DNA from: Aequorivita marisscotiae
GTDB lineage: Bacteria; Bacteroidota; Bacteroidia; Flavobacteriales; Flavobacteriaceae
Reading direction: 5' to 3'
NCBI RefSeq assembly: GCF_029814825.1
Contig: NZ_CP122379.1
Location: forward strand, 2,170,001 to 2,234,000
Length of the DNA stretch: 64,000 bases
How positions within the stretch are numbered: the first letter of the stretch is position 1; each line of letters begins with the position of its first letter. The notes under the pieces were generated by a model that saw only the letters and a program-made list of their open reading frames with translations, was not told the origin of the DNA and did not search any database. The position numbers and the translations under genes were made by a program. This document shows, in pieces, positions 9,161-18,500 of the stretch.

Positions 9161-9931
9161 ATGGGTAAAATAATTGCAATTGCAAACCAAAAAGGAGGTG
9201 TTGGCAAAACAACGACCTCAGTAAATTTAGCGGCCTCATTGGGCGTTTTGGAAAGGAAGGTTTTACTTATAGATGCAGATCCGCAAGCCAATGCCACCTC
9301 CGGTCTGGGTATTGATGTAGAGGGGGTTGAAATTGGCACATATCAATTACTCGAGCACAGTGCTTCGGCAAAAGAAGCTATTGTTGCTACCAATTCACCC
9401 AATTTAGATTTAATTCCGTCGCATATAGATTTGGTGGCTATTGAAATAGAATTGGTAGATGTGGAAAATCGGGAATATATGCTAAAAAATGCTGTAGAAG
9501 CATTAAAAGCAGATTACGATTACATACTAATAGATTGCGCCCCATCTTTGGGATTGTTAACCTTAAATGCCTTAACCGCAGCAGATTCGGTAATTATTCC
9601 AATACAATGCGAGTACTTTGCTTTGGAGGGCCTCGGAAAACTTTTAAACACTATTAAGAGTGTTCAAAAAATACACAACGTAGGTCTTGATATTGAAGGG
9701 TTGTTGCTTACTATGTACGACCAGCGGTTGCGACTTTCCAACCAAGTTGTTGATGAGGTAAAAAAGCACTTTGACGAAATGGTTTTTGAAACAATCATTC
9801 AGCGCAATGTGCGTTTAAGTGAAGCGCCCAGTTATGGCGAAAGCATTATTAGTTACGATGCTTCGAGTAAAGGAGCCGACAATTACTTAAGTTTGGCGCA
9901 GGAGTTAATAAAGAAAAACGAAATAGAATAA
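9161..9931 (+). CDS. parA: Chromosome-partitioning ATPase ParA (Soj)
   Basis: A 256-residue deviant Walker A ATPase that binds DNA non-specifically and drives segregation of the ParB-parS complex. The deviant Walker A box KGGVGKTTT, the DADPQANAT motif and the IIDCAPSLG-type Walker B (DYILIDCAPSLG) are intact. The stop is immediately followed by the parB ATG, and the pair is the usual chromosomal parAB of Bacteroidota, normally near the replication origin. The 220 bp upstream region is AT-rich and contains a possible promoter box TACTTTTA at 9129-9136. Confidence 0.97.
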   Translation: MGKIIAIANQKGGVGKTTTSVNLAASLGVLERKVLLIDADPQANATSGLGIDVEGVEIGTYQLLEHSASAKEAIVATNSPNLDLIPSHIDLVAIEIELVDVENREYMLKNAVEALKADYDYILIDCAPSLGLLTLNALTAADSVIIPIQCEYFALEGLGKLLNTIKSVQKIHNVGLDIEGLLLTMYDQRLRLSNQVVDEVKKHFDEMVFETIIQRNVRLSEAPSYGESIISYDASSKGADNYLSLAQELIKKNEIE

Positions 9932-10831
9932 ATGGCGAAAGCGACCAAAAAACAAGCATTAGGCCGCGGACTTTCAGCTTTGTTGAAAGACCCGACTAAT
10001 GATATAAAATCTGTAGCAGATAAAAACGCCGACAAAGTTGTTGGGAGTATCGTAGAGCTAGATTTGGGCAGTATAGAAGTAAACCCCTTTCAGCCACGAA
10101 CCAGTTTTAATGAAGAATCGCTTCGCGAATTGGCTTCGTCTATAAAAGAACTCGGCGTAATTCAGCCTATTACAGTTCGCAAATTAGATTTTAACAAATA
10201 CCAATTGGTAAGTGGGGAACGCCGTTTTCGCGCTTCAAAATTGGTGGGACTGGAAACCATTCCAGCTTATATTCGGATTGCAAACGATCAAGAATCTTTG
10301 GAAATGGCTTTGGTTGAAAACATCCAAAGACAAGATTTAGACCCTATTGAAATTGCACTTTCGTACCAACGATTAATCGAAGAAATTAGTGTTACCCAGG
10401 AAGAATTGAGCGATCGCGTTGGAAAAAACCGATCTACAATTGCCAACTACCTACGTTTACTAAAACTAGACCCAATAATCCAAACCGGAATGCGCGATGG
10501 CTTTATAAGTATGGGGCACGGGCGGGCACTTATAAACGTTGAAGACTTAAGCGATCAGTTAGATATTTATGAAAAGATTTTAAGTCAAAATTTATCCGTG
10601 CGCGACACTGAGGCTTTGGTACGCGGTTATAAAAACCCGAAGGAGAATTCAAAACCGCAGAAAGCGAGCGCGCCTCCATTTGCAAAAAAAGCAAAAAGGG
10701 AACTAACCGATCTTTTTGAGACATCGGTAGCGATAAAAGTTTCTAAGTCGGGTAAAGGGCAATTAGTAGTTCCTTTTAAAAGCCAAGAAGACTTCGAACG
10801 TATTTTGAAGCTAATAAAAAGTGAAAAATAA
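9932..10831 (+). CDS. parB: Chromosome-partitioning protein ParB (Spo0J)
   Basis: A 299-residue CTP-dependent DNA clamp that loads at parS sites. The N-terminal LGRGLSALL start, the NPFQPR and GERRFRA motifs (the CTP-binding ParB/Srx fold) and the central helix-turn-helix (QEELSDRVGKNRSTIANYLRLL) are visible. The C-terminal ~60 residues form the dimerisation domain. It starts one base after the parA stop, and its 3' end overlaps the next gene by 11 bp, so all three are translationally linked. I did not find a clear parS site in the window. Confidence 0.96.
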   Translation: MAKATKKQALGRGLSALLKDPTNDIKSVADKNADKVVGSIVELDLGSIEVNPFQPRTSFNEESLRELASSIKELGVIQPITVRKLDFNKYQLVSGERRFRASKLVGLETIPAYIRIANDQESLEMALVENIQRQDLDPIEIALSYQRLIEEISVTQEELSDRVGKNRSTIANYLRLLKLDPIIQTGMRDGFISMGHGRALINVEDLSDQLDIYEKILSQNLSVRDTEALVRGYKNPKENSKPQKASAPPFAKKAKRELTDLFETSVAIKVSKSGKGQLVVPFKSQEDFERILKLIKSEK

Positions 10832-11402
10832 CTTTCTATATATTCTCTTTACATTCTTCGCCACCTCGCTGTTTGCGCAGACCTCAGATTCTTTGACGGT
10901 TAAAAATGAAGCAAAGGCAATCGTGGTTAACGATACTATTTCGGCAAAAGATGAATATAGGCCTTTAGCGCCGGCAAAAGCGGCATTTTATTCTGCCGTT
11001 GTACCAGGATTGGGACAGGCCTACAACAAGAAATATTGGAAAATTCCTATTATCTACGCAGGAATGGCGGCGGGAGTTTACTTCTACAAACAGCAAGACG
11101 ACGATTACAACCGGTTTAGAGATGCGTATAAACGCAGACTGGCCGGTTATTCCGACGATGAGTTTCAAGGTATATCTAATGATCGGCTCATAAATGCGCA
11201 GAAGTCTGCGCAAAAAAACAAAAGCATTAGTGTAATCGTTACCATTGCATTCTATTTATTAAATGTGGTTGATGCCAATGTTGATGCCCATTTAAAGCAA
11301 TATGAAGTAAGTGAGGATCTTTCGTTGCGTCCCAACTTTAATTATAACGAATTTAATGCGAAACCGCAGTATGGAATGTCGCTAACGTATCGTTTTAAGT
11401 AA
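10821..11402 (+). CDS. DUF5683-type exported membrane protein
   Basis: A 193-residue protein that regularly follows parB in Flavobacteriia. It starts with GTG inside the parB stop region and has a signal peptide (MKNNFLYILFTFFATSLFAQ). The segment RPLAPAKAAFYSAVVPGLGQAYNKKYWKIP is the characteristic DUF5683 core (its PGLGQ-Y part is the key), followed by two hydrophobic segments (IPIIYAGMAAGVYFY and ISVIVTIAFYLLNVVDANVDAH). The function is unknown. Tight coupling to parAB suggests co-regulation rather than a proven role in segregation. Confidence 0.85.
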   Translation: MKNNFLYILFTFFATSLFAQTSDSLTVKNEAKAIVVNDTISAKDEYRPLAPAKAAFYSAVVPGLGQAYNKKYWKIPIIYAGMAAGVYFYKQQDDDYNRFRDAYKRRLAGYSDDEFQGISNDRLINAQKSAQKNKSISVIVTIAFYLLNVVDANVDAHLKQYEVSEDLSLRPNFNYNEFNAKPQYGMSLTYRFK

Positions 11403-11475
11403 AAAAGGATAGAGAGAAAAGGATAAAGATGAAAGAATAGAGAATATAGAGTAAAGAGTAGAGAATACGGGTGAT
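11403..11475 (+). repeat. Degenerate purine-rich repeat tract upstream of dapB
   Basis: About 70 bp made of degenerate units such as AGAGAAAAGGATAAAG and AGAATAGAGAATATAGAG, almost free of C and T pairs. It lies between the DUF5683 gene and dapB. It looks like slippage-prone low-complexity DNA, not a gene. Confidence 0.6.
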
Positions 11476-11521
11476 ACGTATTTTTTAAGCTGTAATTTAT
11501 TCGTCATTAAGTATTTAAATT

Positions 11522-12226
11522 ATGAAAATAGCACTTCTCGGTTATGGTAAAATGGGTAAAGTCATTGAGAAATTGGCTTTGGAAAAAGGGCATTCGGTGG
11601 TTTTTAAAAGTACGATTGATTCTTCTGAAGGAAATTTTAAGGAAGCCGATGTTGCCATTGAATTTTCGGCACCCGAGGCGGCGGTTAGCAATATTTCAAA
11701 AGCATTGGAAGCAGGAATACCGGTAGTGTCTGGCACTACGGGATGGCTTGCGAGATATCATGAAATGGTAAACTTATGTGAAAGTCGTAACGGAAGTTTT
11801 ATTTCGGCGTCCAACTTTAGTGTTGGGGTAAATCTTTTTTTCAGTATTAACGAATACGCAGCAAAACTAATGGCCCCTTGGAAGGAATACGATGTTTCGG
11901 TTGAGGAAATTCATCATACCGAAAAGAAAGATGCGCCCAGTGGCACGGCAATTACAATGGCCGAAGGGATTTTAAAACACAGCGATAAACGCGATTGGCA
12001 GTTAGATTCTTCCGACGAAAAAAGTTTAAAAATAACCGCCAAGCGGGAAGAAGATGTAAAAGGTACGCATACTGTTAGTTACAATTCAACAATAGACGCT
12101 ATTTCGTTAGAACACGTAGCACACAGTCGCGACGGATTTGCAAAGGGCGCTATTTTGGCAGCGGAGTTTTTAAAGGACAAAAAGGGAATATTTACAATGA
12201 AGGATGTGCTTGGGATTGAGGATTAA
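11522..12226 (+). CDS. dapB: 4-hydroxy-tetrahydrodipicolinate reductase
   Basis: A 234-residue NAD(P)H-dependent enzyme of the diaminopimelate/lysine pathway that supplies peptidoglycan precursors. The cofactor loop GYGKMGK is at the N-terminus, the GTTGW motif follows, and the active-site signature EIHHTEKKDAPSGTA with the catalytic His pair and Lys is intact. Its place between parB-DUF5683 and lepB is a common flavobacterial order. It is flanked on both sides by low-complexity repeats (11403-11475 and 12223-12376), which may separate it from its neighbours transcriptionally. Confidence 0.96.
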   Translation: MKIALLGYGKMGKVIEKLALEKGHSVVFKSTIDSSEGNFKEADVAIEFSAPEAAVSNISKALEAGIPVVSGTTGWLARYHEMVNLCESRNGSFISASNFSVGVNLFFSINEYAAKLMAPWKEYDVSVEEIHHTEKKDAPSGTAITMAEGILKHSDKRDWQLDSSDEKSLKITAKREEDVKGTHTVSYNSTIDAISLEHVAHSRDGFAKGAILAAEFLKDKKGIFTMKDVLGIED

Positions 12227-12376
12227 CGATTGAGGATTAACGATTGTTGATTGGTGATTTTTGATTGTTGATTGGAGAATAACGATTGTGGATTAACGAT
12301 TTTTGATTGTTGATTGGGGATTAACGATTGGAGATTAATGATTTTTGATTGAGGATTAACGATTGTTGATTTTTGA
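12223..12376 (+). repeat. Minisatellite-like GATTAACGATT / GATTGTTGATT tract
   Basis: About 150 bp composed of interleaved short units: GATTAACGATTG, GATTGTTGATT, GATTTTTGATT and GGAGATTAATGATT. The register is imperfect, so it is an expanded and diverged short-repeat array. It starts within the last codons of dapB and ends before the lepB leader. Small reading frames on the minus strand across it are artefacts of its composition. Confidence 0.8.
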
Positions 12377-12488
12377 TTGATGAATTATGTGGCTGGGTAA
12401 ATTTCTGTTTGTGAAGTAAATCAGAAATTTGTATCGAAGCCGAATTGAATTTCAATAAAAAATAATAATAAAGAATAAATACTAAATA

Positions 12489-14048
12489 ATGAGTTGGACA
12501 GAATGGTTTGTGTTTTTTATAATAGTTCAGGTAATCCATTTTGCTGGAACGTGGAAGTTGTACCAAATAGCAGGTAGAAAAGCTTGGGAAGCCGGAGTAC
12601 CCGTGTACAATGCTGTGGTTTTAATGAAAATCATTAACCGTCCGTGGTGGTGGACAATTTTACTTTTTGTTCCCATTGTAAATTTAATAATGTTCCCAGT
12701 GGTTTGGGTAGAAACCTTGCGCAGTTTTGGCCGTAATTCTACTACCGATACTATTTTAGGACTTGTAACTTTTGGATTGTATATCTACTACATCAACTAC
12801 ACTCAAAAAGTAACGCACATCAGCGATAGAAGTTTAAAACCCCGAACATCAACCGGAGAGTGGGTAAGTTCTATTTTGTTTGCGGTAGTTGCCGCAACCA
12901 TTGTGCATACCTATGTAATGCAACCATTTACCATTCCTACCTCTTCCTTGGAGAAAACACTGTTGGTTGGCGACTTTCTCTTCGTAAGTAAGTTTCATTA
13001 CGGTGCGCGTACGCCCATGACGCCAATTGCATTCCCGATGGTTCACGATACCATTCCTGTAATACATACAAAATCGTATTTATCGGAGCCCCAAATTCCC
13101 TATTTTAGGCTGCCCGGGTTTCAGGATATAAAGCGGAATGATATTGTAGTTTTTAACTGGCCTGTAGATACGGTGAATGCCTTTCAGCAGTATGGCGACG
13201 GAAAATATTATTACAAGCCTATTGATAAAAAATCGAATTACGTAAAGCGATGCGTAGGGCTTCCCGGCGATTCTTTGGAAGTACGTGATGGCTATGTTTT
13301 TATTAACGGAAATCAAAACGAGTTGCCAGATAGGGCGAAGCTACAGTTTAGTTATGACGTGCAAGTGAACAGTCAGCTAAATCCTGAAATGTTATACAAC
13401 CGTTACGATATTACCGATAGGTACGGCTTCGGAAATAATACCTACCGCTTTGGTGGGATTTCGGATGAATCGTTAAAGATGTTGAAGAACAATCCGAATG
13501 TGGTTAATGTGTCCCGTTTCCGCGGTGAAAAAGATGAATGGGATCAAGGTATTTTCCCAAATAACCCTAACTATCCGTGGAACAACGACTTTTTTGGTCC
13601 GTTGTATATTCCGAAGAAAGGCGCTACTGTGGCCATTACTCCGGAAACACTGCCGTTATACAGACGGGTAATTGAAGTTTATGAAGGAAGTGAATTGGGA
13701 ATAAACAATAAAATTACGCAAAATGGAAACCAAGTTTTGCTAAACGGAAACCCACTTACAAATTACACTTTTAAAATGAATTACTACTGGATGATGGGCG
13801 ACAACCGAAACAACAGTGAAGATGCCCGTACGTGGGGCTTTGTACCGTTTAATCACGTGGTGGGCAAGCCTGTTTTTGTATGGATGAGCTGGGATGGCGT
13901 AAACAAGAAAGTACGTTGGGAGCGGCTTTTTACCACCGTTGGCGGTAGTGGGAAACCAGTTTCGTATTTAATGTATTTTGTAATAGCGGTAATTGGTTGG
14001 TTTGCTTTTGACTTTTATAGAAAAAGAAAAAAGGGAGCTAAGAAATAA
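12489..14048 (+). CDS. lepB: Signal peptidase I with N-terminal multi-helix extension
   Basis: A 519-residue membrane protease that removes signal peptides from exported proteins. Residues 1-110 form an extra domain with about three hydrophobic helices (DUF5684-like), usual for Bacteroidota LepB but absent in Proteobacteria. The catalytic Ser is Ser153 in TSSLEKTL, a variant of the SMEPTL box, and the general base is Lys253 in YVKRCVGLPGD. The downstream MGDNRNNSEDARTWGFVP box is canonical. The C-terminus carries a final transmembrane helix (YLMYFVIAVIGWFAFDFY) and a basic tail. A long insertion (~290-400) between the Lys and GDNR boxes accounts for the large size. Confidence 0.95.
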   Translation: MSWTEWFVFFIIVQVIHFAGTWKLYQIAGRKAWEAGVPVYNAVVLMKIINRPWWWTILLFVPIVNLIMFPVVWVETLRSFGRNSTTDTILGLVTFGLYIYYINYTQKVTHISDRSLKPRTSTGEWVSSILFAVVAATIVHTYVMQPFTIPTSSLEKTLLVGDFLFVSKFHYGARTPMTPIAFPMVHDTIPVIHTKSYLSEPQIPYFRLPGFQDIKRNDIVVFNWPVDTVNAFQQYGDGKYYYKPIDKKSNYVKRCVGLPGDSLEVRDGYVFINGNQNELPDRAKLQFSYDVQVNSQLNPEMLYNRYDITDRYGFGNNTYRFGGISDESLKMLKNNPNVVNVSRFRGEKDEWDQGIFPNNPNYPWNNDFFGPLYIPKKGATVAITPETLPLYRRVIEVYEGSELGINNKITQNGNQVLLNGNPLTNYTFKMNYYWMMGDNRNNSEDARTWGFVPFNHVVGKPVFVWMSWDGVNKKVRWERLFTTVGGSGKPVSYLMYFVIAVIGWFAFDFYRKRKKGAKK

Positions 14049-14059
14049 AATGTAATAAG

Positions 14060-14104
14060 CCGCGAATTCACGAATATTCTAATAAATAATTCGTGAATTC
14101 GTGG
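14060..14104. terminator. Long hairpin between convergent lepB and sugar dehydrogenase
   Basis: A 16-bp stem (14060-14075 paired with 14089-14104, one G-T pair) built from CGAATTCACGAAT and ATTCGTGAATTCG, with a 13-nt loop. It lies exactly between two convergent stops and is probably a shared terminator. The sequence resembles dispersed palindromic repeats of Bacteroidota genomes. Confidence 0.7.
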
Positions 14105-14111
14105 TTTAAAA

Positions 14112-15230
14112 CTACTCGGGAATCAATCTAAAAATCCCCTGCCCTTCAACGGCAATATAGATTAATCCATCAGGCCCCACTTTTACATTTCTGACGCGTC
14201 CGATATCCTGTGCGATTTTTTCACGATTTGTTACTTTTTCGCCGTCTAAAGTAAGTAATTCAACATAAGCGAATTTTAAGGAGCCTACTAATAACTTCCC
14301 TTCCCACGCGGGGTATTTACTGCCTGTAACAAAATCCATTCCGCAGGGAGCAATGGAGGGTACCCAATAATAAATAGGGGGTTCAATGCCGGGTCTGGTT
14401 TTTTCGTCGGTAATTTTAGTGCCACTGTAATTAACGCCGTAAGTAACTTCCATCCAGCCGTAATTTGCGCCTTTTTTTACAATATTAATTTCGTCGCCGC
14501 CTTTTGGTCCGTGTTCGTGCATCCAGATTTTGCCAGTTTCGGGATGTTTTGCCATTCCCTGCGGATTGCGGTTTCCGTAGGTAAAGATTGCTTTTTTTGC
14601 ATTCGGCTCGTTGTAAAATGGATTGTCCTCTGGAATACTCCCATCATCATTTAATCTGTATATTTTTCCGCCATCGCGTGTTATGTCTTGCGGGTTTACT
14701 TCCCGTTCCCCGCGTTCGCCAATGGAGAAATAGACAAAACCATCATTGTCAAACTCAATGCGCGAGCCAAAGTGTTGCCCCGCCGTTGTATTGGGTTCGG
14801 CTTTATAGAGGGTTTCAATATTTACAAGGGAATTATTTTCCAATTTGCACCGCATTAAAGCTGTGTGACCGCCTTTTCCGGGTCCTGCCACTGAGGCGTA
14901 TGTAATATAAATCCAACCATTTTCGCTGTAATTTGGATGCAATTCTATATCGAGCAATCCACCTTGTCCGCTATTATAAACCTCTGGCACATTAGCTATT
15001 TCTGTTTTTGAATTGTTTTTAAAATGAATTAGCCTTCCGTCCTTTTCGGTAATTAACATACTGCCATCCGGCAACCACGTCATTCCCCAAGGGTTATTGA
15101 GGTTTTTTACCACTTCTTCAATTTTATACGATTGTGGTTCAGTAATTAAAGCCACATCGTTTTTCTTTTTCGGTTGGCCGCAAGAGGTTAAAAATGCAAG
15201 CACCGCGATATACAAAAGATTAAATTTCAT
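14112..15230 (-). CDS. PQQ-dependent sugar dehydrogenase, lipoprotein
   Basis: A 372-residue six-bladed propeller of the glucose/sorbosone dehydrogenase family (YliI/Asd-like), expected to oxidise aldose sugars with PQQ in the periplasm or at the outer membrane. It has a lipobox (AFLTSC). Family landmarks are WGMTWLPDGSMLITEKDGRL, the GGLLDIELHPNY blade, GSRIEFDNDGFVYFSIGERG, the FTYGNRNPQGMAKHPETG segment with active-site residues, and HGPKGGDEIN. No PQQ biosynthesis gene is in the window, so the cofactor would be scavenged or made elsewhere. It is transcribed away from the CHAT gene. Confidence 0.92.
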   Translation of the reverse strand: MKFNLLYIAVLAFLTSCGQPKKKNDVALITEPQSYKIEEVVKNLNNPWGMTWLPDGSMLITEKDGRLIHFKNNSKTEIANVPEVYNSGQGGLLDIELHPNYSENGWIYITYASVAGPGKGGHTALMRCKLENNSLVNIETLYKAEPNTTAGQHFGSRIEFDNDGFVYFSIGERGEREVNPQDITRDGGKIYRLNDDGSIPEDNPFYNEPNAKKAIFTYGNRNPQGMAKHPETGKIWMHEHGPKGGDEINIVKKGANYGWMEVTYGVNYSGTKITDEKTRPGIEPPIYYWVPSIAPCGMDFVTGSKYPAWEGKLLVGSLKFAYVELLTLDGEKVTNREKIAQDIGRVRNVKVGPDGLIYIAVEGQGIFRLIPE

Positions 15231-15567
15231 AATTGATATTTTTTAAAAGAGTACTGAAAATATAGTGAAAATTTAATTGTCCGCTGTAATTATTTCAAAA
15301 TCAAAAAGAAGGATTATCTGTTTGCTAAAGCTGGATAGAGAAATTATTTTCAGGTTTCAAAAATTATCGTAACTTTTTAATCTCCTCACTCAATGCTTTT
15401 TGAAGTATTTAAAGCACTTACAATCAATAACTTAACGCAAAAACAATTAATGTATTAATTATTTTGCATACCTATATCAATCTGTTTTTGAGTGATATAG
15501 GTGAAATAATAAGTGTTTTATTGAAGAAGCAGTTACAAAATTTACAACTAAACCAATACGCAATACT
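15231..15567. other. 337-bp AT-rich divergent intergenic region
   Basis: Lies between two divergent genes and should hold both promoters. I see no reading frame or RNA gene. The only clear structure is the inverted repeat at 15470-15502, listed separately. Confidence 0.6.
15470..15502 (+). promoter_or_regulatory. 10-bp inverted repeat upstream of the CHAT-hydrolase gene
   Basis: Perfect arms ACCTATATCA (15470-15479) and TGATATAGGT (15493-15502) with a 13-nt spacer, ending 65 bp before the start codon of the giant CHAT protein. The arrangement could be an operator for a dimeric regulator or a 5' leader hairpin. No T-run follows, so it is not a typical terminator. Confidence 0.5.
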
Positions 15568-18500
15568 ATGGAACCACTTAAAAAACTTGTAGTTTACGGC
15601 AATAGGGAAACCGACGAAGAGGGAGCAATTGTTTATAATCTACAGACCACAAATAGGGATGCCTCCAACCAACATGAAGTACATTTAGAAGCAAACGATA
15701 AACTGTTGCAATTGGTTTTGGCAGATGGCACGTCTTGGATGTGCGATGCATCAACTATGCACGAAGTTTTTCCGGAGCTCGATCCTGCCTTAAAACCTCC
15801 CGGAAGCCGCGATGCCCAACCCGAAATTTTTGTGCTCCCGGATTCGGTGGAAACTCCAGCGACCGAACGTGGAATTATTGGTAAGATTGCTTTAAAGCTG
15901 TTAAAGGTATTTGCGAAAAAAACCATAGGAAAAGGAGTGGTGGAGCTCGCGAAAAAACTGGAAGATAAGCATTTGCAAAATGAAGTAAACAGCGATATTC
16001 TTCCTGCCAAATTTTTAAGTACAGGCGCCGCACTATTTACGGTGAATCGAGATTTTAAATTTGGCACTTTTGATGGAAAACCTTCCAACAGGCCCTTTTT
16101 TCTCTTTATTCACGGAACAAATTCAGACACTTTTGGAGCGTTTCAGGACTTAAAGGGGGCGCCGGTTTGGGACACCTTGCATGAACAGTACGGGAAAAAC
16201 GTTTTGGCATTTCAACATAGAACGTTAACTGAGAGCCCTTTATTAAACGCTGTAAAATTAGCCAAAATGCTGCCTGATAATTCGGTGGTACATATGCTTA
16301 CCCATTCTAGGGGTGGAATTGTTGGCGATATTTTGAATAAATACAGCAATAATAACGATGCCGCTGCTATCGGGTTTAACAATACCCATATTTCACTTTT
16401 GGAGCAAGAGGATGATAGGGAAGAAGACATTAAAAATATTGAAGCGCTCAATCGGATTTTTAAGGATAAAAAAATTACCGTCGCCAAGTTTATCAGGGTT
16501 GGCTGTCCGGCTGCGGGTACAAAACTCGCTTCAAAGAGATTGGACCATATTTTAAATGTTTTTTTCAATTTAATAAACATTGTTGGCGGGGCATTTGGTG
16601 ATGTTTTAAAAGAACTGCTCTCTGCCGCCGTGGAAAGCAAGGACGATGTAAACGTACTACCGGGATTGGAAGCCCAAAGGCCCGAATCGCCTTTTATTAA
16701 AATATTAAACGATCCTTCGCCCGAAAATGCAATTAACGGGGAACCACTAGCAATTATTTCGGGAAATGGGAGGGTGAGTTTTTCGGGGCAGGGACTTTTT
16801 GTAATCCTTGGAAAGTTGTTTTACTGGCAACGAAATGATTTGGTAGTGAATACAGATTCTATGTATTTGGGAGCCAAACGGAAAGATAATATTCAGTATT
16901 TCTTTGATCAAGGTGCCGATGTAAACCACGTAAAATATTTTGAAAACAAGAAAACCCGCGAAGCGATAAACTTGGTTTTAAAGACTGCGGAAGGACAGCT
17001 AATACCCGGTTTTAAATGTATTCCACAAAACCAAATCCCCGGCAGCGATAGAGCGCTAATAGAATCTGGAGAGTTATATCCGTCGCCAACGCCCCCTTCG
17101 GGTACAAAACCTATTGTAGTAATGCTTCCCGGTATTATGGGCTCCAACCTTACCCAAAAAGATAAGGAAATTTGGCTTCATTACGGGCGAATTCTCAGCG
17201 GTGGATTGTTAAACCTTGGATATTCCAATGTAAATAAAATTGTTGCAGATTCAGTTGTAAAAACTTCATATTACAAGTTGTACAAATGGCTATCCGGCAA
17301 ATACGATGTAGTGGTGTATCCGTTTGATTGGAGAAAACCGTTACCGGAGTGTGCGAGCGAATTCAATACAAATATTAAGGGGTTGATGAAAATTGGGCAA
17401 CCCATTAAAATCATCGGGCATTCTATGGGCGGGGTTTTGGTACGCGACTTTATAATTAATCACGACGATACCTGGCAGGAATTAAAAGCAACCAAAGGCT
17501 TTAGAATGCTTTATCTGGGTTCGCCACTCGGGGGTTCGTTTAGAATTCCATCGGTGATTTTTGGGGAGGACCCCATTATTAAGAAGTTGAGCAAGTTAGA
17601 TTTATTTCATTCAAAAAAGAGGTTGCTGAAAATGTTTTCGAAATTCCCCGGAATTTTAGCCTTATTACCCTTAACTACCGACCCCAAAAACGATTTCGCA
17701 AAAATGGAAACTTGGGAAAATATGCGAACGTATTTCGGTAAAAGCAATTGGCCTTTACCGCTTAAATCGGATTTGGAATATTTCAAAAAATACCGTGATA
17801 ACATCTTAAGTAAACGCGATGCCATAGATTATTCGAGTATGGTATATATTGCTGGAAAGGATAAAATGACTCCCTGTGGGTATTATTTAGATAAAATACC
17901 GCCAAAAAAGCAATTGTATTTTCTGTTTACCAGTGAGGGAGATCAAAGCGTAACCTGGGCATCGGGGATTCCTAAGCAGCTTATCGAGGCAAATGCCGTT
18001 TATTATTCGCGTGTAACCCACGGGGCATTGGCGAATGAACCAGATTTGTTTAACGCCATAGAGGAAATACTGAGTACGGGGCAAACAAATTTAATACAGA
18101 ATACCAAGCCCTTGTTACGGGGAGAAGAAAAAATATTTAGAGCCGAACCGGATATAGATTTTGATCTTTCGGAAGCCGGATTGGAAAAAACCATTTTGGG
18201 TCTCGCAGACGAATCGGAAGCTGTAGGAAGCCAAATTCCCGTTACCGTTACGGTTAGCAATGGCGATTTGCGCTATGCTTCATATCCGGTAATTGCCGGC
18301 CATTTCTTAAACGATGGTGTGCTTTATGCTGAAAGGTCTATAGATCATTATTTACAGGGAAATTTAACATCCAAACACAGATTGGGGCTTTATCCCGGAG
18401 AAATTGGCACCAATGCAATTTTCGGAAAAACGAAAAACAGCGATTTTGAAGGCGCAATAATAGTGGGGCTTGGAGAGCCAGACCAGCTTACTTCCTTTCA

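Noticed and set aside
12321..12566. 81-residue minus-strand frame across the dapB-lepB gap
   Set aside because: It translates the GATT-type minisatellite and overlaps the lepB start; no recognisable product.
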